A stretch of DNA of 64,000 bases from a virus, in IMG/VR virus record IMGVR_UViG_3300019776_000461, positions 20,703 to 84,702 of that record. One strand, given 5' to 3'. The position numbers and the translations under genes were made by a program. This document shows positions 54,657-60,816 of this stretch, piece by piece (position 1 is the first letter of the stretch; each line of letters begins with the position of its first letter). The notes beneath the pieces were generated by a model that saw only the letters and a program-made list of their open reading frames with translations, had not been told where the DNA came from and did not search any database.

Positions 54657-55444
54657 TTTCGGTAATAATACCTACATACAAAGCTCCTGAATCATTGGAC
54701 TTATGTTTGACTTCCATAATACAAGGTCAATCAGAGAAGAATGAGATAATCGTAGTTGTTGACGGTACATACGATATTAATAAAGATGTTTTAGAAAAGC
54801 ACGGTGATGACATTCTCATTTTGAATTTAGAAACAAATGTTGGTACTTGCCGTGCTACTAACTTGGGTGTGTATAATTCTACACATGATAAAATTATAAT
54901 AGCAAATGATGATAATGTTTTCCCTAAAAATTGGAATGATAAATTAGAAAAATCGTTTGAGGAAAATTCAATAATTGCACCGAACCAAATTGAACCATAC
55001 CCAAGTATGTTCAGGCAGTTTGTAATAAATGATTTAGGTAGAATTCCTAATAGTTTTGATTTAGAAAAGTTTTGGGAATTTTCTGAAATGATTTCAAAAT
55101 CTGTTAAAGATGATTCTGGTTCAACATTTCCAATTTTTATTTCAAAGAAAGATTTTTTAAAAGTCGGTGGGTTTGATGAAAGCTATCCATCACAGGCAGG
55201 ATATGTTGCAGATTGGGATTTCTTTTTGAAATGCGAGTTGAGTGGTATGAAAATGCTAAGAGACTATTCTACACATTTTTATCATTTTGTTTCTGTTTCT
55301 GCTAAATCAGATGAGCAAATAAATAAGTCTCGTATGGAAGAAGAGGATTGCCATGAGTATTTTAATTACAAATGGGGACAAAGAGCAGAACATAACCCAA
55401 TAAATAATTCAAAAATGTTGAGAAAATACATCGTTTCAAAATAA
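54653..55444 (+). CDS. Glycosyltransferase, GT2-like
   Basis: 263 residues. MISVIIPTYKAPESLDLCLT and EIIVVVDGTYD start the GT2 domain, NVGTCRATNLGV the nucleotide loop, KIIIANDDNVFPKNW the D-D donor site, and LKVGGFDESYPSQAGYVADW followed by DFFLKCEL the acceptor side. Last gene of the glycan cluster. Confidence 0.87.
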   Translation: MISVIIPTYKAPESLDLCLTSIIQGQSEKNEIIVVVDGTYDINKDVLEKHGDDILILNLETNVGTCRATNLGVYNSTHDKIIIANDDNVFPKNWNDKLEKSFEENSIIAPNQIEPYPSMFRQFVINDLGRIPNSFDLEKFWEFSEMISKSVKDDSGSTFPIFISKKDFLKVGGFDESYPSQAGYVADWDFFLKCELSGMKMLRDYSTHFYHFVSVSAKSDEQINKSRMEEEDCHEYFNYKWGQRAEHNPINNSKMLRKYIVSK

Positions 55445-55447
55445 GAC

Positions 55448-55458
55448 TATATTTATAG
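55448..55458 (+). promoter_or_regulatory. Candidate phage promoter TATATTTATAG
   Basis: Exact 11-mer ending 33 nt before the ATG at 55491, immediately after the glycosyltransferase cluster. Confidence 0.55.
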
Positions 55459-55490
55459 TTATATGTTCTAAAAAAATATGGGAGAGATTG

Positions 55491-55847
55491 ATGCATCAAA
55501 TAGCAGCGCAATTAGTTCAAGTTGAAGTACAACTTCGTTTTTTTCATTGGCAAACTAAGTCATATGCACGCCATCAAGCGTACGGTGGTACTTATGACGC
55601 AATTAATGATTTAATTGATACATTTGTAGAAGTATTGATGGGTAAATATGGACGTGTTCCTGCAATGCCTATGAAGATTTATAATAGCAATGAGAAAGAT
55701 ATAAATTCTTTTATAGAAGAAACTATTGCGTTTTTGATTGGATTTTCTACTATGTTAGATCCAAAAGCAGATACAGACTTATTGAATATAAGAGACGAAA
55801 TGTTAGCAGAGTTTAATAAACTCAAATATTTAATTACATTAAAATAA
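55491..55847 (+). CDS. DUF5856-like helical protein
   Basis: 118 residues from the ATG at 55491 with GGGAGAG upstream. LVQVEVQLRFFHWQTKSYAR followed by HQAYGGTYDAINDLIDTFVE and MGKYGR. The His-Trp-x-Thr phrase and the helical spacing look like a four-helix, Dps/ferritin-like bundle and match a phage family called DUF5856. Metal binding is possible through the His and Glu residues but is not shown. Confidence 0.65.
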   Translation: MHQIAAQLVQVEVQLRFFHWQTKSYARHQAYGGTYDAINDLIDTFVEVLMGKYGRVPAMPMKIYNSNEKDINSFIEETIAFLIGFSTMLDPKADTDLLNIRDEMLAEFNKLKYLITLK

Positions 55848-55861
55848 TAAGAGGTGTTACT

Positions 55862-56041
55862 ATGAGTTCCGAGACAACAAATGAAAAATCACAGGGTTTA
55901 GGTGATACAGTAGCAAAAGTTACAAGTGCATTGGGCTTAGATAAATTAGCAGAATCAGTTGCCCATGCAGCAGGTAAAGAAGATTGTGGTTGCAATAAAA
56001 GAAAGAAAAAATTAAATGATATGTTTCCTTATAATAGATGA
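55862..56041 (+). CDS. Short Cys-motif phage protein
   Basis: 59 residues. GLGDTVAKVTSALGLDKLAE, then KEDCGCNKRKKKLNDMFPYN. Similar short proteins ending in CGC..R...LN..FPY occur in many phages with unknown function; the C-x-C could bind metal. GAGGTG precedes the ATG and the stop overlaps the next ATG (ATGA). Confidence 0.7.
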   Translation: MSSETTNEKSQGLGDTVAKVTSALGLDKLAESVAHAAGKEDCGCNKRKKKLNDMFPYNR

Positions 56042-56232
56042 AACCGAATCAAGTACATAAGATAGCAGATAAAATGGGTATACCATGGGATGGAGATAGA
56101 AACTTCATCTCATGGTGTAAACAAGTAGTTGGTAAGGGACATTTGGACGATATGTCAGAGGTTGAACTTATTATGATATATAACAGATTAAAAAACGGTA
56201 AATACCCAGAATCACTAAAAGCAAATGTCTAA
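56038..56232 (+). CDS. Small hypothetical protein
   Basis: 64 residues. IPWDGDRNFISWCKQVVGKG then HLDDMSEVELIMIYNRL looks like a compact helical domain similar to other small phage proteins with 'WD.D..F..WC....GK.HLD.M'. Function unknown. Confidence 0.6.
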   Translation: MKPNQVHKIADKMGIPWDGDRNFISWCKQVVGKGHLDDMSEVELIMIYNRLKNGKYPESLKANV

Positions 56233-56656
56233 CATAAATCACATATCGCCATCTGAGTTATCTAACATAACAAAACCAGCTGCGGCAGGTGTACTTGTTA
56301 TGAATAGTGCAGGTGAGTTTCTTTTAACAAAGAGAACTTCAAAGGCAGAGTACCTCGGTGGATATTGGTCAGTACCATCAGGTGAATCAAATGTAAACGA
56401 ATTAGAGTCATTAGAAGATTGTGCTCGTAGAGAGTTCTTTGAAGAAACAACATATGATATACCTAAGAGTGAAAGGTTAACATGCATTGATAGGTATTAT
56501 GCAGACCAAAGATTGTATTTTTTATTTGTATATAGAACAAAAGGCAGATTTTTTGTAAAGATAGATTGGGAACATGAAGATTTAGGTTGGTTTACTAAAT
56601 ACAATTTACCTCAACCGATTGCTCCTCAAATTTTAGATGCAATTAATAGGATATAA
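56225..56656 (+). CDS. NUDIX hydrolase
   Basis: 143 residues. The Nudix box is GESNVNELESLEDCARREFF followed by EETTYDI (G-x5-E-x7-RE-x2-EE, ~53-77). AAAGVLVMNSAGEFLLTKR is the leading strand and YWSVPSGE the entry to the box. It hydrolyses a nucleoside diphosphate linked to another group; the substrate cannot be deduced. It could clean up nucleotide sugars or modified nucleotides. Confidence 0.9.
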   Translation: MSNINHISPSELSNITKPAAAGVLVMNSAGEFLLTKRTSKAEYLGGYWSVPSGESNVNELESLEDCARREFFEETTYDIPKSERLTCIDRYYADQRLYFLFVYRTKGRFFVKIDWEHEDLGWFTKYNLPQPIAPQILDAINRI

Positions 56657-56657
56657 T

Positions 56658-57002
56658 ATGAAGAAGAAAAATCCATATAAAGAAATAAATGACGCTAATT
56701 ATATAATGGATATGATGAGAGAGGATGTATTTGGACATAGAGTAACTATGGTAACTGCTAAAGATACTAACAGATTGAAAAATAAGTTGTATCAGCCAAC
56801 TACTGACGCAGAGAAAGAAGATTTTGTTGCAATGGTTGAACCATTAATGATGAGAAAATCTTTTATTTCTAAAGATAAAGATCCACATTTAGATTCTTTT
56901 CTTGATATGGATACGCGAGTAAGTCAAAACGATTTTACAGGTGAGCCTGATACGGATGAATTAGATTTTGATGAATTGCTTGGTGATGAAGATTTAGATT
57001 AA
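56658..57002 (+). CDS. Hypothetical protein with acidic C-terminus
   Basis: 114 residues from the ATG at 56658, two bases after the NUDIX stop. The N-terminus is basic (MKKKNPYKEIND) and the last ~35 residues are acidic (DTDELDFDELLGDEDLD). No family recognised. Confidence 0.6.
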   Translation: MKKKNPYKEINDANYIMDMMREDVFGHRVTMVTAKDTNRLKNKLYQPTTDAEKEDFVAMVEPLMMRKSFISKDKDPHLDSFLDMDTRVSQNDFTGEPDTDELDFDELLGDEDLD

Positions 57003-57007
57003 GATGT

Positions 57008-57039
57008 ATTGTTTATTTCATAAATTTTTAGTATATTTG
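57008..57039 (+). promoter_or_regulatory. Bacteroidota-type promoter
   Basis: TATATTTG at 57032-57039 with ATTG 20 nt upstream (57008-57011). It lies in the 57-nt gap before the acidic-tail gene at 57060. Confidence 0.6.
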
Positions 57040-57059
57040 TAACCTCATTGGAGAGTATA

Positions 57060-57653
57060 ATGAGCGAAGTTAAAAAGTTCGTAATAAAAGAAATACGAGA
57101 TGTATTACGAGAAGAAAAACACAAACAGAAAATTAAAGAATTATCTGGCATACTTTTTGAAGCTATTGAAACAGCAAACGCTGTTAAGAGCAATCCAAAA
57201 AGATTTGGAATTGCAAAAAAAGTTATTAAAATAGCAGAAGGTAATTTGATAAAAGAATATCATAAAGAAGGTGAAGGTAAAATGTTCAAAGCGCAATTAC
57301 TTTCTATTATGAATAATGCAAAAGAAATTTATGAAATGATTGATGAACACGATCAATTTGAAGATTGGTTACAATCGAAAGTAACAATAGCAGAAGATTA
57401 TTTAAGAGCAATTCACGGTTATATTAAGTATTATAATGGAGACGAAGACATGGGTACTGAGTTTGAAGACGAGATTGAATTAGACGGTGAGGATATGGAC
57501 TTCAGCGATGAAGAAACAGCAGAGCACGGAGAGTGGCCAGAAGAAGCGTTTGATGACGAGGATATGGTAACAGGCGAAGAATTTTGGGCTGACGATGAAG
57601 GTGAGGACTTTGATTACTTCATAGAAGATGAAGAAGACACTTTAGACTTATAG
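57060..57653 (+). CDS. Helical protein with long Asp/Glu tail
   Basis: 197 residues from the ATG at 57060, with GGAGAG upstream. The first ~135 residues are helical and basic (EVKKFVIKEIRDVLREEKHK). The last ~60 are dominated by Asp and Glu. This bipolar charge could be a DNA mimic, a scaffold, or a partner for a basic protein. Unknown family; own host-type promoter. Confidence 0.6.
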   Translation: MSEVKKFVIKEIRDVLREEKHKQKIKELSGILFEAIETANAVKSNPKRFGIAKKVIKIAEGNLIKEYHKEGEGKMFKAQLLSIMNNAKEIYEMIDEHDQFEDWLQSKVTIAEDYLRAIHGYIKYYNGDEDMGTEFEDEIELDGEDMDFSDEETAEHGEWPEEAFDDEDMVTGEEFWADDEGEDFDYFIEDEEDTLDL

Positions 57654-57659
57654 GATAAT

Positions 57660-57866
57660 ATGATAACTACATTTTTAATTTCGGACGGTTGGCGTTTTAT
57701 TTCGAGTGATGGTAGTTATATAAACATTTCAAAAGATGAATTAGAAAATTATAGACTCAACGGAATTACAGACGATGAGATAAAAGCGTTATGTTATGGT
57801 TATATTACTGGAAAATCATTTTTGAATTTTTCAACAGAAGGAATTGAACAGAGTTATGAATTTTGA
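57660..57866 (+). CDS. Small hypothetical protein
   Basis: 68 residues. FLISDGWRFISSDGSYINIS and DEIKALCYGYITGKSF suggest a small strand-helix fold. It overlaps the next gene by 11 bases. Function unknown. Confidence 0.5.
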   Translation: MITTFLISDGWRFISSDGSYINISKDELENYRLNGITDDEIKALCYGYITGKSFLNFSTEGIEQSYEF

Positions 57867-58143
57867 TACAAGAACTGTTATTGATTTAATTGGGCTTGAC
57901 GATGACTTGAAAAACAAGTTGAGTAGAATAGTTGATGATGAGAAACTATTCTTACTTAATATGGAAGATAGTTCAATCGATGAAGCTGAATTTGTTGCGT
58001 CGGTATCCCCATTGGTAAACGATAATCTTAAACGATATATTAAAATCGATTTAAGAGGTACGGATTTAAGTTTTTTGAAAGGAATGATCAATCTAAATAA
58101 GGTTGATTACAAATTGGTTTTTGATATTATTACACAGGTGTAA
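57856..58143 (+). CDS. Small hypothetical protein
   Basis: 95 residues from the ATG at 57856 (CAGAG upstream). MNFDTRTVIDLIGLDDDLKN with a mainly helical pattern. The frame is open four codons upstream, but only from a TTG. Function unknown. Confidence 0.5.
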   Translation: MNFDTRTVIDLIGLDDDLKNKLSRIVDDEKLFLLNMEDSSIDEAEFVASVSPLVNDNLKRYIKIDLRGTDLSFLKGMINLNKVDYKLVFDIITQV

Positions 58144-58148
58144 TTGTT

Positions 58149-58331
58149 ATGATGAACAGATTGTTAGAGTTTATAGGTGTTGGTATAGCAACGCCTATCG
58201 TATACTTCTTCTATTTTGTATTAATGGTACTTGCTACATTTATAGCATTTCTTCCAATAGGAGTGGGTATTTATCTTATTGATTTAGCAATAAAATGGAT
58301 GGTCGGAGGTTTAGGTTATGCCAATTTATGA
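58149..58331 (+). CDS. Small two-span membrane protein
   Basis: 60 residues with almost continuous hydrophobic sequence: GVGIATPIVYFFYFVLMVLA and FIAFLPIGVGIYLIDLAI. The start could be 58149 or the next ATG at 58152. It overlaps the FmdB-like gene by 14 bases. Holin-like size, but nothing specific. Confidence 0.6.
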   Translation: MMNRLLEFIGVGIATPIVYFFYFVLMVLATFIAFLPIGVGIYLIDLAIKWMVGGLGYANL

Positions 58332-58506
58332 TTTTAAGTGTGAAGAGTGTGGAGTGATAAAAGAATATTATGTACCAACAACAACTTCAGTTCCAGAAAA
58401 TCGTACTTGTGCTAAGAAATGTGAATTAACAAAAGTGGAATCGTTTAGTTCAAGTAAACCCATACTAAAGGGAAATGGATTTTACGAAACCGATTATAAA
58501 AAATAA
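58318..58506 (+). CDS. FmdB-like zinc-ribbon protein
   Basis: 62 residues. MPIYDFKCEECGVIKEYYV is the FmdB start with the first CxxC; the second pair is CAKKC (one residue longer). KGNGFYETDYK is the typical FmdB C-terminal phrase. These small regulators have no clear biochemical role. Confidence 0.8.
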   Translation: MPIYDFKCEECGVIKEYYVPTTTSVPENRTCAKKCELTKVESFSSSKPILKGNGFYETDYKK

Positions 58507-58518
58507 ACAGAGGTTGTT

Positions 58519-58851
58519 ATGAATTATCCTAAGTATAGGACAGGTAAAAATATTCAAGTAAAATTAGCACCACAAGTTGCGGTTATGGGTTGTGATTATA
58601 AGCACTTAGTTAGAGCGTTTGGTAATCCAAATTTGGCAGCAGATTATGGTGATGAATTCGATGGTGTGGAAAAATGTGCTTGGCATCTTCAATTTGAAAC
58701 AGGTCAAGTTGCTATAATTTCAGATGTTCGCCCATTCGGTATTCATGATATGGATTATAGAACTGTAAAAGAATGGCGAGTAAACACACATGACGTACGT
58801 GTTTACGATTGGATAAAAGAGATAATTAGGGATATGAACCCAAATCCATAA
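58519..58851 (+). CDS. Hypothetical protein
   Basis: 110 residues. KCAWHLQFETGQVAIISDVR and VKEWRVNTHDVRVYDWIKEI form a strand-rich domain. AGAGG precedes the ATG. Not assigned to a family. Confidence 0.6.
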   Translation: MNYPKYRTGKNIQVKLAPQVAVMGCDYKHLVRAFGNPNLAADYGDEFDGVEKCAWHLQFETGQVAIISDVRPFGIHDMDYRTVKEWRVNTHDVRVYDWIKEIIRDMNPNP

Positions 58852-58879
58852 ACAATATTAATTAAAAGGAGATAATAAA

Positions 58880-59170
58880 ATGTACGAACCATTTTTAGGC
58901 ATGATAGTTCAATTTCCATACAATTTTCCTCCACAAAACTGGACATTTTGTCATGGACAAATAATGGACATTCAACATAATACAGCGCTGTTTTCATTAA
59001 TTGGAACTACATATGGTGGTGATGGTATTCATAATTTTAAATTACCAGATTTAAGACCAAGGAATGAGCACGGTGATTTATTGAACATACAAATAGGAGA
59101 TATTTATCAAGGGAAACCTTACATTGAATATTCCATTTGTCTCAACGGTATTTTCCCATCAAGAAATTAA
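58880..59170 (+). CDS. Mini tail-collar (MdpB-like) protein
   Basis: 96 residues. FLGMIVQFPYNFPPQNWTFC, then HGQIMDI, FSLIGTTYGGDG, FKLPDLRPRN and CLNGIFPSRN. This is the phage tail-collar/microcystin-dependent-protein pattern (fiber assembly domain) shortened to half the usual ~180 residues, with both ends kept and the middle loop removed. It could sit at a fibre tip. A strong AAAAGGAG site precedes the ATG. A terminator follows. Confidence 0.85.
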   Translation: MYEPFLGMIVQFPYNFPPQNWTFCHGQIMDIQHNTALFSLIGTTYGGDGIHNFKLPDLRPRNEHGDLLNIQIGDIYQGKPYIEYSICLNGIFPSRN

Positions 59171-59201
59171 TATCTCAATAACCATGTGTTAATAGAGTTA
59201 C

Positions 59202-59240
59202 GAGATCGCTAGATATTATGTCTGGCGATTTCTGTTTATT
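59202..59240 (+). terminator. Rho-independent terminator
   Basis: A 12-bp stem, GAGATCGCTAGA (59202-59213) / TCTGGCGATTTC (59221-59232) with two G-T wobbles and a 7-nt loop, then TGTTTATTTT. It separates the collar gene from the next promoter. Confidence 0.8.
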
Positions 59241-59251
59241 TTAATTTTGAT

Positions 59252-59262
59252 TATATTTATAG
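59252..59262 (+). promoter_or_regulatory. Candidate phage promoter TATATTTATAG
   Basis: Exact 11-mer between a terminator and the ATG at 59296 (34 nt downstream). Being isolated by the terminator makes a promoter role more likely here than at the other copies. Confidence 0.65.
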
Positions 59263-59295
59263 GTATGTTCCTCGTTTACATTGGAGATATTTTAC

Positions 59296-60522
59296 ATGAA
59301 TAGGTACAAAGTATTATTAGAAAATGAAAGAAAGATATTAACTTCTGTTAACAGATTAATACATGAAGGTAGAAAATTAACCGATGATGAAAGGGCTGAA
59401 AGAGAAGCTGAAAAAGCAGCTAAAAAAGCAGCTAGATTAACTGCAGCAGAATCGGAAAATGTTATAGTTGATATGTGGAATACTGCTGCTAAAGGTAAAG
59501 ATATACCACAGAAATATGCAGATAGAGGACTTGAACCATTGTTCAATTCTGTAAAACCGTATGCTAAAAGTCCGGCTACTGTATATGGAAAAAAGAAATT
59601 AGCAACTTCTGAATTATGGAAAGATGTAACTGGTAAGAAGAATGATACATCGAAAACGGATGTTATCGGGGATAAAAACTATTCGGTTAAGTATGGACCA
59701 GCACAACTAATGTCAGGAGCTCCAAAAGAAGCAATAGCAACTTTACTAGCAGCATCAGAGAAGTCAGGACTTTCTGATAAAGCTCAGCAAAAAGCGCATG
59801 ATTTATTAGATGAGTTGAAAAGTTATTCGATAAGAACTATTGGTGAAACAATGAATCTCTCAGCTATTAGAACACTTGGGGATAAAGAATCGATTACCAA
59901 TGAATTAAATAAAAAGGCATACGGCTTTATTACAAAGGGAGAGGAACTACAAAAAAAACTAACAAGCGAAATGCAAAGTATGTTTGATAGTAGTCCAGAA
60001 TTTCAATTGGAATTTATATATGAAGCAATGACAGGCGCATCGAAATTCACAGATGCAAGCGCAATAGCAGATACCATGTTATGTATTGACAAAAATGCTC
60101 AGTATATAAAAATAGAATCTGTTGCTGACTCAAAAGCTCCGTATGTAAAAAAAGTTATGGGTGCTACAAGTATAAAAGCAAGTTATAAAGGATCTACATA
60201 TACATTGAAAACTGGTGTTAAAGGATATACATTTAACACTGCTTTGAGATTAATCACTAAAGATTTAACTATTGCAAAAAATGAATGTATAGCAGCGATT
60301 AATTCATATAATGGTAATATACTTAATGAAAACTTTTTCGATTTTGTTAAGAAAACATGGAACAAATTGAAAGGTGTTTTTGAAAAGATAAAACAATTTA
60401 TAGTAAAAGCTATTGAGTATATTAAATCTGGATTTAAAAAATTACTTGAATTCTTTTCAATAGATTTTAACGTGGAAGGTTGGCAAAAATTAGACACTAT
60501 TGATTTATATGATGTAGCATAA
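59296..60522 (+). CDS. Putative PD-(D/E)XK-like internal protein with amphipathic tail
   Basis: 408 residues from the ATG at 59296, which has GGAG upstream; a TTG five codons earlier is less likely. The N-terminus MNRYKVLLENERKI and LIHEGRKL fit the LxE pattern, followed by a Glu/Lys/Ala helix. KTDVIGDKNYSVKYGPAQLM (~119-138) has the D...(S)VK spacing of PD-(D/E)XK nucleases, then a long helical domain. After ILNENFFD (~345) comes a basic amphipathic run (FVKKTWNKLKGVFEKIKQFI) of ~50 residues. Nuclease activity and virion packaging are hypotheses. Confidence 0.5.
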   Translation: MNRYKVLLENERKILTSVNRLIHEGRKLTDDERAEREAEKAAKKAARLTAAESENVIVDMWNTAAKGKDIPQKYADRGLEPLFNSVKPYAKSPATVYGKKKLATSELWKDVTGKKNDTSKTDVIGDKNYSVKYGPAQLMSGAPKEAIATLLAASEKSGLSDKAQQKAHDLLDELKSYSIRTIGETMNLSAIRTLGDKESITNELNKKAYGFITKGEELQKKLTSEMQSMFDSSPEFQLEFIYEAMTGASKFTDASAIADTMLCIDKNAQYIKIESVADSKAPYVKKVMGATSIKASYKGSTYTLKTGVKGYTFNTALRLITKDLTIAKNECIAAINSYNGNILNENFFDFVKKTWNKLKGVFEKIKQFIVKAIEYIKSGFKKLLEFFSIDFNVEGWQKLDTIDLYDVA

Positions 60523-60524
60523 TT

Positions 60525-60806
60525 ATGTTAGATTCGTTTTGGGCAAGTTTAGAAATAGATGATGTGTCTGATTTGAAATATACGGACTATGTTCAGTATA
60601 AAACTTCAGAGCAAAAACAGGAAGTGTTGGAAAAAATAGATTGGGTAATACTTAAATTACACAAGATTAAAGATATTAGAAAGTATGACTTTGATATTGT
60701 TAGTAGGATGAAAGATAAAATTAAATATGGTGATAGTTCTCTTACAATGAAAGGTATTGAATATTTGAATTTAATAACGGCAGATTTGAAACAAGATACA
60801 TTTTAA
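60525..60806 (+). CDS. Small hypothetical protein
   Basis: 93 residues, acidic and helical: MLDSFWASLEIDDVSDLKY. It starts 2 bases after the PD-(D/E)XK-like gene and ends 10 before the DHH gene, so all three are co-transcribed. Function unknown; it could be a partner or inhibitor of its upstream neighbour. Confidence 0.55.
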   Translation: MLDSFWASLEIDDVSDLKYTDYVQYKTSEQKQEVLEKIDWVILKLHKIKDIRKYDFDIVSRMKDKIKYGDSSLTMKGIEYLNLITADLKQDTF

Positions 60807-60816
60807 GGAAAATAAA

